Notes: generated by a model from the sequence alone, not told the origin. 64,000 nucleotides of DNA from Obesumbacterium proteus (GCF_001586165.1 NZ_CP014608.1:3348001-3412000), one strand, 5' to 3'; positions 9,585 to 18,342 are shown, counted from the stretch's first letter. Translations and numbers: made by a program.

Positions 9585-10811
9585 TTAATGCTGTGACAGG
9601 TGTTTTTTGCTGGATTCATTTACCGTTAGTGACTCATTAGTTAACTTCTTTGTGACGCTGTCACTTTTGAGCCAATAACCGATTGCCACTAATACCACCG
9701 TGCCCGCCATGATGGCGGTTGTGGCCAATAATGCAGACTCGACGAAAACGGATACCAGCAGGCTTGCCAAGAAACAGATGCCTAGCTGTAGCGTGTTCTG
9801 CAGTGCGGCCGCTTTACCACTGCTTTCTGGGAATGGGGTTAACGCATTGGCAACCACGATAGGGTAAATCGCACCGTTTGCCATGGCCATAATGCAGAAA
9901 GGGACTAACAGGGCAAAGAGTCCCGGTGAGCTCAGCAGCGCCATCGCGAACATTCCAACCATGCTCAGGCTGTATACCACTAAAAGCCAAGGTAGCATCA
10001 AGTTTCCGCCGATACGGCTCAGCAGCGCGCGGCAGCCATAGCCGCCAATCAAGAATGCGATAGTCTGTGGCACATAGCTTAGGCCAATGTCATTCGGGCC
10101 ATAGCCCATATCGCCTAAAATGAACGGTGAACCGGTTAGCCAGGCAAAGAAACCGGCAGAGCACGCCGCAAAGATCATCACGTTGCCAGAGAAAATATTT
10201 GAGCGCATCAGTTGGAAAAAGCTGATGTTCTCTTTTGGCTGGTTTTCTGTGGGTTTCCGACGCTCATCTTTGAGCATGAGGGTTGGGATCAACAGAAGCA
10301 AAGAGATACCAAACAGCACGGCAAAGATAGCCTGCCATTCTAAATGGTTAAGCAACCACGCACCTAATAGCGGAGCAAGGGCTGGGGACAATGCCACCAG
10401 CGGCATGATAGTGGCGAACACACGATTGGCAACGCCTTTGCTGTAGCGGTCGATAACCAGTGCTTGCCACGTCACGGCGGCAGAACACACCCCAATCGCC
10501 TGCACAAAGCGCAGCACGAGAAGTTCGGTAGTGGTATCCACCCACAGCATGCCCAAGCAGCCAAGACTAAACAGAGTTAAGCCCATGGCTAAAACCGGCT
10601 TACGTCCGATGCGATCGGACAGTGGCCCCCATACCAGCTGCGCGAAGGCAAAACCAGCAAGGAAAATGCTGAGGCTTGCGCTGATAGCACCCGCAGAAGC
10701 ATTGAGATCCTGCTGCATGGCACCAAAAGCAGGAAGATACATATCAGTGGCCAGATATCCCAGCATGCTCAATCCGGCCAGATAGAACATGAAAAATGAT
10801 GAAGTTCGCAT
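9585..10811 (-). CDS. punC: PunC (YdhC), MFS purine nucleoside transporter
   Basis: This 408-residue major facilitator of the Bcr/CflA type has twelve predicted helices. The classic loop-2 motif is GPLSDRIGRKP near residue 65. It aligns along its whole length with E. coli YdhC, including TDMYLPAFGA, SGKAAALQNTLQLG and GYGCRALL. E. coli YdhC has been renamed PunC because it is activated by the adjacent LysR regulator PunR and affects purine nucleoside transport; that role is transferred here by homology. It is divergent from punR, with about 140 bp between the start codons. Confidence 0.88.
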   Translation of the reverse strand: MRTSSFFMFYLAGLSMLGYLATDMYLPAFGAMQQDLNASAGAISASLSIFLAGFAFAQLVWGPLSDRIGRKPVLAMGLTLFSLGCLGMLWVDTTTELLVLRFVQAIGVCSAAVTWQALVIDRYSKGVANRVFATIMPLVALSPALAPLLGAWLLNHLEWQAIFAVLFGISLLLLIPTLMLKDERRKPTENQPKENISFFQLMRSNIFSGNVMIFAACSAGFFAWLTGSPFILGDMGYGPNDIGLSYVPQTIAFLIGGYGCRALLSRIGGNLMLPWLLVVYSLSMVGMFAMALLSSPGLFALLVPFCIMAMANGAIYPIVVANALTPFPESSGKAAALQNTLQLGICFLASLLVSVFVESALLATTAIMAGTVVLVAIGYWLKSDSVTKKLTNESLTVNESSKKHLSQH

Positions 10812-10951
10812 TATTTTGACTCGTTATATATTTGTTGCAGAATGAATGTGTGACGCGTGGAGTGTAGCGATCTCTCTAATTACTTGTGAAACGCTAATAT
10901 TTGCTATCATGGATGAAAATTTTTGAAAGCAAGAAAAGTGAGGTAGCGCAC

Positions 10952-11860
10952 ATGTGGTCGGAATACTCATTAGAGGTTGTTGATGCAGTTGCTAGGACGG
11001 GAAGTTTTAGCGCCGCAGCGCAAGAACTGCACCGTGTGCCGTCTGCCGTGAGTTATACGGTACGCCAATTGGAAACATGGCTGGCGGTGTCACTGTTTGA
11101 ACGACGTCATCGAGATGTTGAACTCACCGAAGCTGGCGCATTTTTTGTTGATGAAGCGCGAACTATTATCAAAAAAATGAATTCCACCCGTCGTCAATGC
11201 CAGCAGGTGGCAAATGGCTGGCGTGGGCAGCTAAATGTTGCAGTCGATCGCATCGTAAATCCCCGTCGAAGCCGCCAATTAGTTGTCGATTTTTACCGCC
11301 ATTTCCCTGATATGGAATTAATGATCCATCCCGAAGTGTTCAACGGCGTATGGGATGCCTTAGTTGCCGGACGTGTAGAGGTAGCGATAGGGGCGACGCG
11401 AGCGGTTCCTGCCGGAGGACGTTTTTCTTTTCGCGATATGGGATTTCTACGTTGGCACTGTCTGGTGAGCCCCGATCACCCGCTGGCAAAACTGGAAGGC
11501 GAGTTAAGCGACGACAAAATTCGTCCTTTTCCCGCCTTGTGCATTGAAGACACCTCACGAGATCTGCCTAAGCGCGATACATGGCTATTAGACAACCAGC
11601 GCCGCTTGGTGGTGCCTGATTGGCAGTCTGCCTGTGATTGTCTAGAGAATGGACTTTGCGTTGGTCTGATGCCTGCACACATGGCGGAACCACTGGTGCA
11701 TTCGGGTAAGCTGAAGATCTTGCAGTTGGCTCAGCCGTTTCCGGATAGCGCTTGCTGTGTCACTTGGGAAGACCATACCCGTTCACCGGCCATTGATTGG
11801 TTACTAGATTACTTAGGTGATACTGAAACGATGAATCAAGAGTGGCTCAGCCCTGAATAG
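10952..11860 (+). CDS. punR: PunR (YdhB), LysR-family activator of punC
   Basis: This is a LysR-type transcription factor of 302 residues. The N-terminal winged helix-turn-helix has DAVARTGSFSAAAQELHRVP and PSAVSYTVRQLE, and an effector domain follows. The start is placed at ATG 10952 (MWSEYSLEV), which matches E. coli YdhB and has GAGG upstream. The open frame itself begins 51 bp earlier. It is divergent from punC, the arrangement expected for a LysR regulator and its target. Its stop lies only 2 bp from the stop of convergent ynjD, with no terminator between them. Confidence 0.88.
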   Translation: MWSEYSLEVVDAVARTGSFSAAAQELHRVPSAVSYTVRQLETWLAVSLFERRHRDVELTEAGAFFVDEARTIIKKMNSTRRQCQQVANGWRGQLNVAVDRIVNPRRSRQLVVDFYRHFPDMELMIHPEVFNGVWDALVAGRVEVAIGATRAVPAGGRFSFRDMGFLRWHCLVSPDHPLAKLEGELSDDKIRPFPALCIEDTSRDLPKRDTWLLDNQRRLVVPDWQSACDCLENGLCVGLMPAHMAEPLVHSGKLKILQLAQPFPDSACCVTWEDHTRSPAIDWLLDYLGDTETMNQEWLSPE

Positions 11861-11862
11861 GG

Positions 11863-12489
11863 TTAGAGCATGATGATTTGGCCGTTTGGTGGAACATCGT
11901 CTTCGTCGTGTGTCACTAGCAGGGTGGCAATATTCGCCTGTTGCAGTTCGCCAAATACCCATTGGCGAAACTGTTGTCGCAGCGATTTATCAAGCTTGGA
12001 AAAAGGTTCATCCAAGGCCACGGCGCGAGGGCGAGAAAGCAGGGTGCGCAACAAACTGATTCTGGCACGCTGACCGCCAGATAATTCATCAGGATAACGA
12101 GACGAAAACTCAGCCATGTCAATTTTCCCCAACGCCTGCGTGACCAGCTGATGCTGTTTTTCTTTGCCGATGTTTTCAGGTAAGGCGAAAAGCAGGTTTT
12201 GTGTAACGTTTAGGTGGGGAAACAATAAATCATCTTGGAATAACAGCCCGATTTTTCGCTGATAAGCCGGAAGTTCAGTCACCTCGTGATTATCAATCAG
12301 TACTTTTCCCTGCGTTGATAGAGGAGCATGAGCATGTCCCGCCATCGCCAGCAATAAGCTCGATTTCCCGCAGCCGCTTGGCCCCATCAGCGTCAGTATT
12401 TGGCCGCCTTCGACGCGGGTATTCAACGCTGAAGTTAGCGGCGTGCCATGCAGCAAAACTTGAAATTGCTCAAACGCTAAAACCGTCAC
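11863..12489 (-). CDS. ynjD: YnjD-like ABC transporter ATP-binding protein
   Basis: This ABC ATPase of about 208 residues has Walker A (GPSGCGKSS), a Q-loop segment (GLLFQDDLLFP), signature LSGGQRAR and Walker B (AVALDEPFSKLD). The phrase LRQQFRQWVFGEL also occurs in E. coli YnjD. The start is taken as GTG at 12489, whose GTGA overlaps the TGA stop of ynjC. This is typical translational coupling and gives a length like YnjD (217 aa). Longer in-frame starts would bury the beginning deep inside ynjC. The substrate is unknown; in E. coli the ynjBCD system is only predicted to be an importer. Confidence 0.85.
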   Translation of the reverse strand: MTVLAFEQFQVLLHGTPLTSALNTRVEGGQILTLMGPSGCGKSSLLLAMAGHAHAPLSTQGKVLIDNHEVTELPAYQRKIGLLFQDDLLFPHLNVTQNLLFALPENIGKEKQHQLVTQALGKIDMAEFSSRYPDELSGGQRARISLLRTLLSRPRAVALDEPFSKLDKSLRQQFRQWVFGELQQANIATLLVTHDEDDVPPNGQIIML

Positions 12490-14132
12490 AGTTTTTTGTT
12501 CCTTGTCAGTATGAATGGCAGAAATAGCGCGATACCGTAAACCAAAAGCGGAATGAACGTTTGCCACAAAGCGGCAACGGCAGCCATGCGGCGATCGATA
12601 CCGGATGCATAGGCAACGGTTTCCGTTGCTAGCGTGGGGAAGCGCCCAGCGCCCAAGCCTAGCGTGGGTAAATATAATCCCATGCTAACCGCAAAACCTA
12701 GCGCTACGGAAAGCGCCAGTGGTTTATTCAACAAACGGATCTTAATACGCCAGAAACACGCCCAGGGCGACTTCCCAAGAGATTGTGCGGTGTAGATCAG
12801 CCGCGAATCGAAAGTCTGCCACGCGCCGCTGAGGCTAAGAAAATAGTACGGAACGACAAACACCATATGGGCAAAGATCACGCTGGGCAGCAGACCAATC
12901 ACATCCAACCAAGCGGCCATGTGCTGCAAGCCGAAAATCAGGCTGATTTGTGGAATCAACAGAGGGGCGAGCAGAAGCCATAAATTTGTATTTCTACGCG
13001 TATAAAACTGCCATTCTAAAAACCCAACGCACAGCACTAAGCTCAATAGGTTTGCCATACAGGCAATCAGCAGACTATTTATAATCGGCGCACTAAGCTG
13101 ATGAATGCTGGTAAGCCAATAATCATAGGTCCACTGTAGCGGAAAAGAAGATGAGAAAGGCCAACGCCACGCAACCGACCAAACGAAGAGTACCGTATAC
13201 GCGCCTAGCGTTAATAGAATGCCAATCACCCAGAGCGGGGTAAGGGGTATACGCCACGTATTACGTCTTCGTCCATAAGCGTTGCGGCAATATTTCAGCC
13301 AGATTTTTTCAACACAACGCCATGCAACAAAGCAAACTAACGTGATAACAATAAGCAGCAGCGTGCCAGCGGCAGCGAGAGATTGATGCCGCATGGATGG
13401 TTCACTGATCCATTGCCAAACTAACAACGCCAAGGTGGTTGGCTGCTGGGGTCCCAATAGAATGGCAATATCCACGGCGGATAGGCCAAAGGCAAGTACG
13501 CAAAACAGCGGTAGACGCAGAGCCACCAGTATTTGCGGGACTAACAGCGACCACCAGACTTTCTCACTGTGGTAACCCAATGCGTTACCCGCCTGTATTT
13601 GGCGGACGACATCGATTCGGCCCGCGATATTAAACGCCATCAAAAATAAAAAAGGCGTCTCTTTGATCACCAGTAAAAGAATTAAGGACAGGGCATAAGG
13701 GTCATTGACGATCGTCCAATCTGGCGGGCGCACAAAACTCGTCAGTGCTGGGGATATAATCCTGAGCAGCCAGCCTGAAGGGGATAACAGCAGTATGAGG
13801 CCGGTTGCCAGCGCAATATGCGGCATGGCCAAAATCGCGCTTGAAATAGCCCGAGCAGTGCCGCTGGCGCGCTGTATAACCTGTCCGCAAAGCGCTAATG
13901 CCAACCAAAGTGATATTAACGTTGCGGCAATTGCGCTCCATAAGCTTAGGCCAACCGAGCGCACTAACCCCGGCCATTGGAATAAAAGCGCCCACGGCTG
14001 GGTGAATGTATTGAGCGTGGAAATGTCAGACAGTGGCTGAGTCAGCGCCAAGAGCGCCGCCAATATTGGCAACGCTCCTGCTAAGAACAGCACAACGGGG
14101 AACAGCGCTAAAAGATAAGGGCTGTTCTTCAT
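12486..14132 (-). CDS. ynjC: YnjC-like two-domain ABC transporter permease
   Basis: This 548-residue fused permease has two tandem six-helix binding-protein-dependent transport domains, as in E. coli YnjC and in the thiamine/iron permeases ThiP and FbpB. Conserved EAA-type loops occur in each half (QAGNALGYHSEKVWWSL and TAQSLGKSPWACFWRI). The ATG at 14132 follows the purR stop codon with only 3 bp between them, and a GTG lies directly before it. Transcription and probably translation therefore continue from purR. No periplasmic binding-protein gene (ynjB) is adjacent. Confidence 0.85.
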   Translation of the reverse strand: MKNSPYLLALFPVVLFLAGALPILAALLALTQPLSDISTLNTFTQPWALLFQWPGLVRSVGLSLWSAIAATLISLWLALALCGQVIQRASGTARAISSAILAMPHIALATGLILLLSPSGWLLRIISPALTSFVRPPDWTIVNDPYALSLILLLVIKETPFLFLMAFNIAGRIDVVRQIQAGNALGYHSEKVWWSLLVPQILVALRLPLFCVLAFGLSAVDIAILLGPQQPTTLALLVWQWISEPSMRHQSLAAAGTLLLIVITLVCFVAWRCVEKIWLKYCRNAYGRRRNTWRIPLTPLWVIGILLTLGAYTVLFVWSVAWRWPFSSSFPLQWTYDYWLTSIHQLSAPIINSLLIACMANLLSLVLCVGFLEWQFYTRRNTNLWLLLAPLLIPQISLIFGLQHMAAWLDVIGLLPSVIFAHMVFVVPYYFLSLSGAWQTFDSRLIYTAQSLGKSPWACFWRIKIRLLNKPLALSVALGFAVSMGLYLPTLGLGAGRFPTLATETVAYASGIDRRMAAVAALWQTFIPLLVYGIALFLPFILTRNKKL

Positions 14133-14135
14133 CAC

Positions 14136-15161
14136 TTAGCGGCGATAATCCAGATATGGGCCATCGGCAACGGAGCGACGTTCCACGAGTTTTGGATGCA
14201 CTTCAATCGTTTGGGAATCTTCACGCTTGCTCACGATACGGTCTAGGAGCATGTCAAAGGCCATTGAGCCCAAACGCTCTTTCGGCTGGTGGATGGTGGT
14301 CAACGCTGGCGAGAAGTAGCGAGCGTTGCGCACGTTATCATAACCGATCACCGATATATCCTGCGGTACGCGCAAGCCCATCTCATCGGCGGCGCAAATT
14401 GCGCCCATCGCCATGATGTCGCCGCCCACAAACACTGCGGTTGGGCGATTTTTTTGCGACAGGATCTGATGCATCGCTTTGTAACCGGATTCTGGTTCGA
14501 AATCGCCTTCTACCATCCACTCATCGCGGGCAGGAATATTGGCTTCTTGCAGGGCTTTCAGGAAGCCACGTAGGCGACCGCCGCCGGTGTTACGAGAAAG
14601 CTGACCGGTAATCGCGCCAATATCACGATGTCCACGTTCAATTAAATAGCGACCAGCTAAATAGCCACCTTCGAACGCATTATCCTGAATGGCATCCGTA
14701 AAATCACTGCGTTGCGTTCCCCAGTCCATCACTACCATTGGAATATTGCGGTAGTCCTCAAGGGTTTGCAGCAGGTTCTCTGGGTATTCAGAACACATCA
14801 CTAACAATCCATCGACGCGTTTTTGCGCCAGCATCGCTAAATAAGCTTTTTGCTTTTCAGGATTATTGTGAGAGTTACATAGAATGAGCGTATAGCCTTG
14901 GCTGTAACAGGCGTTTTCAACGGCCTCAATCACCTCAGCAAAATAGGGCGCCTCGCTGGACGTCGCCAGCAAGCCGATCGATTTGGTGTGGTTAACTTTC
15001 AGGCTACGGGCGACGGCGCTGGGGGAGTAGTGCAATTCTTTAATCGCTTCCCAAACAGCGGTCTTGGTCTCTTCTGCGACAAAACGCGTCTTATTAATAA
15101 CGTGAGACACTGTCGTGGTTGAAACGCCCGCGCGTTTTGCCACATCTTTAATCGTTGCCAT
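14136..15161 (-). CDS. purR: Purine repressor PurR (LacI family)
   Basis: PurR represses purine, and some pyrimidine and one-carbon, biosynthesis genes when bound to hypoxanthine or guanine. The 341-residue sequence opens with the LacI-type helix-turn-helix (MATIKDVAKRAGVSTTTVSHVIN) and hinge (YSPSAVARSLKVN). A periplasmic-binding-protein-like corepressor domain follows. It matches E. coli PurR (341 aa) in length. A PurR-type operator about 45 bp upstream of the start suggests autoregulation. Unlike in E. coli, two transporter genes follow without a gap. Confidence 0.97.
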   Translation of the reverse strand: MATIKDVAKRAGVSTTTVSHVINKTRFVAEETKTAVWEAIKELHYSPSAVARSLKVNHTKSIGLLATSSEAPYFAEVIEAVENACYSQGYTLILCNSHNNPEKQKAYLAMLAQKRVDGLLVMCSEYPENLLQTLEDYRNIPMVVMDWGTQRSDFTDAIQDNAFEGGYLAGRYLIERGHRDIGAITGQLSRNTGGGRLRGFLKALQEANIPARDEWMVEGDFEPESGYKAMHQILSQKNRPTAVFVGGDIMAMGAICAADEMGLRVPQDISVIGYDNVRNARYFSPALTTIHQPKERLGSMAFDMLLDRIVSKREDSQTIEVHPKLVERRSVADGPYLDYRR

Positions 15162-15206
15162 GAAACAGATGACTCCTAAGCTAATGTAACTATGACATAG
15201 CTATTG

Positions 15207-15222
15207 TGTTAATCGTTTGCTT
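15207..15222 (-). promoter_or_regulatory. PurR operator upstream of purR
   Basis: On the minus strand the 16 bases read AAGCAAACGATTAACA, close to the PurR consensus core GCAAACGTTT. The position just upstream of purR fits the known autoregulation of purR in enterobacteria. Confidence 0.6.
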
Positions 15223-15515
15223 ACGTACATCAAAATACACTGATTACAATCGCATCAAAGAGAGGAATATGCGGATATATCAAGCGCCAGCCTATTCTTT
15301 TACGTTATGAAAGCTGATACGTAGCAGTAAACCGTAAATTTTGGCCTATAAAATGCAAAAGGGGAAGTCAAAATTGTGTGTTAACAGAAAGAATAATCGA
15401 AAGTTTTACTGCGTGCGATCCCATTTAAGGTATGTGAAAATGATTTCACACACTTTCTGCAAGTGTTTATGTATAATCAAAATTGATCTGATAACGAAAT
15501 GCGGGAGAAGAAGAA
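15223..15515. promoter_or_regulatory. Divergent promoter region between purR and ynhF
   Basis: This is an AT-rich gap without a supportable gene other than ynhF at its right end. It should hold the purR promoter (minus) and the ynhF promoter (plus). A possible ynhF -10 is TATAAT inside TGTATAATCA near 15472. Confidence 0.4.
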
Positions 15516-15605
15516 ATGGAAACCGATCTGAAATATTCTCTAATGACAACGGTCGCAGCACTGGCTGTGATTGTTATCTTTAGTTTTGTTGCTGCGCTAC
15601 ATTGA
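15516..15605 (+). CDS. ynhF: Small membrane protein YnhF
   Basis: This 29-residue protein (METDLKYSLMTTVAALAVIV followed by IFSFVAALH) has one transmembrane helix spanning most of its length. It is the same length as E. coli YnhF and shares the pattern M-x-T-D-L-K-x-S-L-x-T-T and the ending AALH. A GGGAGAAG ribosome site sits 6-8 bp upstream of the ATG. The location between purR and sodB is the E. coli position. YnhF is a verified small inner-membrane protein of unknown function; a terminator follows it. Confidence 0.88.
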   Translation: METDLKYSLMTTVAALAVIVIFSFVAALH

Positions 15606-15650
15606 TTTATCGCTAAGTTTTCTATCGATAGCCGTTAACATGGCTAAAAC

Positions 15651-15677
15651 AAAAGGCGGTCAATTGACCGCCTTTTT
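15651..15677. terminator. Bidirectional terminator between ynhF and sodB
   Basis: The stem AAAAGGCGGTCAATTGACCGCCTTTTT is almost fully self-complementary and is T-rich on both exits. It separates convergent ynhF and sodB. Confidence 0.9.
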
Positions 15678-15698
15678 CATGTACGTCACTCAGCAAAC

Positions 15699-16277
15699 TT
15701 ATGCCAGGTTTTTCGCCACGAATTCCCAGTTTACCAGAGCCCAGAAGTTCTCCAGATACTTAGGACGCGCATTGCGATAGTCGATGTAGTAGGCGTGTTC
15801 CCAAACGTCCACGGTCAGCAGTGGTTTGTCACCGTTGGTCAGTGGAGTTGCAGCGTTTGAGGTGTTTACAATCGCCAAAGAACCGTCTGCTTTTTTAACC
15901 AGCCAAGTCCAACCAGAACCGAAGTTACCGATGGCAGATTTAGTCAGTTCTTCTTTGAAAGCATCAAATGAACCAAACGCTTTGTTAATGGCTTCAGCCA
16001 CGGCGCCAGTTGGTGCGTTGCCACCTTTTGGTGACAGGCAATGCCAGTAGAAGGTGTGGTTCCAAACCTGAGCGGCGTTGTTGAAGATACCGCCAGTAGA
16101 GGTCTTGATGATCTCTTCCAGTGATTTACCTTCGAATTCAGTGCCTTTTATCAGGTTGTTCAGGTTTACCACATAGGTATTGTGGTGCTTACCGTAATGG
16201 TATTCCAAGGTTTCTGCGGAGATGTGCGGTTCCAGTGCGTTTTTTTCGTATGGTAATGCAGGTAATTCAAAAGACAT
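15699..16277 (-). CDS. sodB: Iron superoxide dismutase
   Basis: SodB dismutes superoxide in the cytoplasm. The 192-residue sequence keeps the four metal ligands at the E. coli positions: H27, H74, D157 and H161. It also has the FeSOD-type AAQVWNHTFYWHC segment. An AGGAGAG ribosome site precedes the ATG. In E. coli the mRNA leader is a target of the iron-responsive small RNA RyhB. The leader here (GGAGAGAGCAATG) is similar around the start, but RyhB control is inference. Confidence 0.97.
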   Translation of the reverse strand: MSFELPALPYEKNALEPHISAETLEYHYGKHHNTYVVNLNNLIKGTEFEGKSLEEIIKTSTGGIFNNAAQVWNHTFYWHCLSPKGGNAPTGAVAEAINKAFGSFDAFKEELTKSAIGNFGSGWTWLVKKADGSLAIVNTSNAATPLTNGDKPLLTVDVWEHAYYIDYRNARPKYLENFWALVNWEFVAKNLA

Positions 16278-16627
16278 TGCTCTCTCCTATTATTGCTCTA
16301 TTTTGCAATGAAACAGTTACACGTAAGTGTTTTATGTTTCATGCATCACACCAACGTTAATGTCAGTGAGCGGGTTTTTAAATTTGAAACGATCTTGTTG
16401 ATCTCTTGTTATGGGGATCGATTTTAGCAAGTTTTGAATCTAATAACAGGCAAAATTTTTGTTTTTGGTTATCAATTGGCGATTTGTGCACCATTCGTTC
16501 AAAACGGTGACAGAAGGAAAATAAGGGGAGGGGATAATACCAAGATGGAGTAGATCTAAATGATAGGGATTATCACAAAATGCAATTAATCCCTATCATG
16601 AATCGGTTTAATCGTGACCTTCTGTTA
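16278..16627. other. Gap between sodB and mepH
   Basis: This 350-bp AT-rich intergenic stretch holds the sodB promoter/leader at its left and a strong hairpin at 16560-16599 downstream of mepH. No coding sequence was recognised. Confidence 0.5.
16560..16599 (-). terminator. Hairpin downstream of mepH, probable terminator
   Basis: A 13-bp perfect inverted repeat (ATGATAGGGATTA / TAATCCCTATCAT) with a 14-base loop begins about 28 bp beyond the mepH stop. In the mepH direction it is followed by TTTAG rather than a long T-run, so it is a weak intrinsic terminator candidate. Confidence 0.5.
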
Positions 16628-17608
16628 TTAACGAATCGTTTTTGGCGTCATTACGCGGCGAGCGCCAACGTAGTGCCCTTGCCAATAATCATTATCTAAA
16701 TAGCTGATTCGAATTTGTTCGCCGGTGCGAGGTGACTGAATGAATTTGCCTTCACCCATATAAACACCCACGTGATCGGCGGCACCACGATTATTAATAC
16801 AGAAGAAGACTAAGTCGCCTTTTTGTAACTCTGTTTTTTTCACCGGAGCCGCATCGCGCAGATGATACATTTCATTGGCAGTACGAGGGATCTTAATGCT
16901 GAGCAAATCCTGATAGGCGTAATAAACCAATCCGCTGCAGTCAAAACCAGTGCTTGGTGATGCGCCACCCCAGCGGTACGGTTTTCCTACCTGATTCATC
17001 AGCTTGTTCATGGCCGTTTGTTTGGCATGCTGATAGCGTTTTTTATGCTGAGGGCTTAGACGAATCGGTTTGCCATCAACAATTTCAATATTGTTTTGAT
17101 TCAGCTTGAGTTTGGCTAATTCGCCTTTGCTGCTTCTACCATGGCTATTCAATTCACCGCGCTGGCGGCCATAGGTTTTTTTATTGTTAACGCGAGCCAG
17201 CGTAGCGGTGGAGTGCGTACCGTTTTTCTTGGCGCTAGATTTTGCTTTCGGCTTAGAAATAGAGGCGAGTACGGCTTTATCTATTTTTTTGCTATTCGCT
17301 TTATTGCGCGCCACTTCTCTATTTTTGGCAAACTTAGTGGCGAGAGCGCTAGGTTTAGCTGTTGCTGATTTTTTAGTCGTTTTGCTTTTTTGTTCTAACG
17401 ATTTTTTATTTTTTGCCGTCGTCGTAGACGTCGCTGTTTTTTCTTTTTTGCTGGTGGCGGGTTTTCGTTTTTTACGATCGGCAGCTTCGCTACTCGTCGC
17501 ATGCGACTTTCGCTGATCGGCAACGACTTTATGCCCCGGAGAGGCATTCGCTGCATTAGCAAATAGCTGTGTAAACAGCAGAACAAAGAGCGCGATATAT
17601 AGACGCAT
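16628..17608 (-). CDS. mepH: MepH (YdhO), murein DD-endopeptidase, NlpC/P60 family
   Basis: MepH cleaves peptidoglycan crosslinks and so permits cell-wall growth. The C-terminal NlpC/P60 domain (about the last 120 residues) has GKPYRWGGASPSTGFDCSGL with the catalytic Cys and GAADHVGVYMG with the catalytic His. The start at 17608 (MRLYIALFVLLFTQLF) gives a signal peptide and has GGAA upstream. An in-frame start 36 bp earlier is possible. Between signal and enzyme lies a very Lys/Ser/Thr/Ala-rich linker of about 150 residues. That is considerably longer than in E. coli MepH (271 aa in total, against 326 here). Confidence 0.93.
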   Translation of the reverse strand: MRLYIALFVLLFTQLFANAANASPGHKVVADQRKSHATSSEAADRKKRKPATSKKEKTATSTTTAKNKKSLEQKSKTTKKSATAKPSALATKFAKNREVARNKANSKKIDKAVLASISKPKAKSSAKKNGTHSTATLARVNNKKTYGRQRGELNSHGRSSKGELAKLKLNQNNIEIVDGKPIRLSPQHKKRYQHAKQTAMNKLMNQVGKPYRWGGASPSTGFDCSGLVYYAYQDLLSIKIPRTANEMYHLRDAAPVKKTELQKGDLVFFCINNRGAADHVGVYMGEGKFIQSPRTGEQIRISYLDNDYWQGHYVGARRVMTPKTIR

Positions 17609-17973
17609 CGATAGGTTCCAGGCTTTGTCCCAAGCAAAAAACATGGCAAACAGTATTAAATAAACAGCCGTAACAAAACAGCATTCATTTCTGCTATTTA
17701 TATTCTCTTTGTGACTAAATGTTACGATGATTGAATCAGATGCTGTTTTATTCGAAAAACGCTGTAAATCTGATCATGTGCAAAACGGATATAGCATAGC
17801 ACGTTTTTAGATTAAACTGAGCTTACGCTGTGACGGGGTGTTGAAATTCAGATAATAGCCACATAAAAGATGGCGTTTTTTTCTCAGAGCGACACTCGGT
17901 AGAATCCAGTACAATAATTCGATATGCACTTGCATGCTGTAGGCATAACACTGGCTAGAGGAAGTAAACTAAA
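17609..17973. promoter_or_regulatory. Divergent promoter region mepH / grxD
   Basis: This 365-bp AT-rich region between two divergent starts contains no credible ORF. It should hold both promoters. An AGAGGAAG ribosome site for grxD lies at the right end. Confidence 0.4.
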
Positions 17974-18318
17974 ATGACAATGACCACCATTGAAAAAATT
18001 CAGCACCAACTGGCTGAAAACCCGATTATTTTGTACATGAAAGGCTCACCTAAACTGCCAAGCTGTGGCTTCTCTGCGCAAGCAGTTCAGGCATTGTCAG
18101 CCTGTGGTGAACGTTTTGCCTATGTTGATATTCTGCAAAACCCAGATATTCGTGCTGAACTGCCAAAATATGCGAACTGGCCAACGTTCCCGCAGCTGTG
18201 GGTAGAAGGCGAGCTGGTTGGCGGCTGTGACATCATCATTGAGATGTACCGTGCTGGCGAACTGCAGCAGCTGATTAAAGAGACTGCGGCGAAGCATCCT
18301 GCACAGGAAGAACAGTAA
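17974..18318 (+). CDS. grxD: Monothiol glutaredoxin GrxD (Grx4)
   Basis: Grx4 binds a [2Fe-2S] cluster, alone or with BolA-type proteins, and works in iron-sulfur cluster trafficking. The 114-residue sequence has the monothiol CGFS active site in PKLPSCGFSAQAVQAL, the YVDILQNPDIR block and the WPTFPQLWV cis-proline segment. Length is 115 in E. coli. It stands alone, divergent from mepH, with its own terminator. Confidence 0.97.
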   Translation: MTMTTIEKIQHQLAENPIILYMKGSPKLPSCGFSAQAVQALSACGERFAYVDILQNPDIRAELPKYANWPTFPQLWVEGELVGGCDIIIEMYRAGELQQLIKETAAKHPAQEEQ

Positions 18319-18342
18319 TCGTTGATGATTATTGTGAGCAAA

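Noticed and set aside
15341..15583. 80-codon plus-strand frame upstream of ynhF
   Set aside because: It lies in the purR/ynhF promoter region and overlaps ynhF in another frame; composition is AT-rich non-coding and the ynhF frame is the conserved one.
16560..16599. Inverted repeat with TCCCTATCA half-sites resembling tet operators
   Set aside because: The arms point the wrong way and are separated by 14 bases; there is no tet gene. A hairpin after mepH is the simpler explanation.
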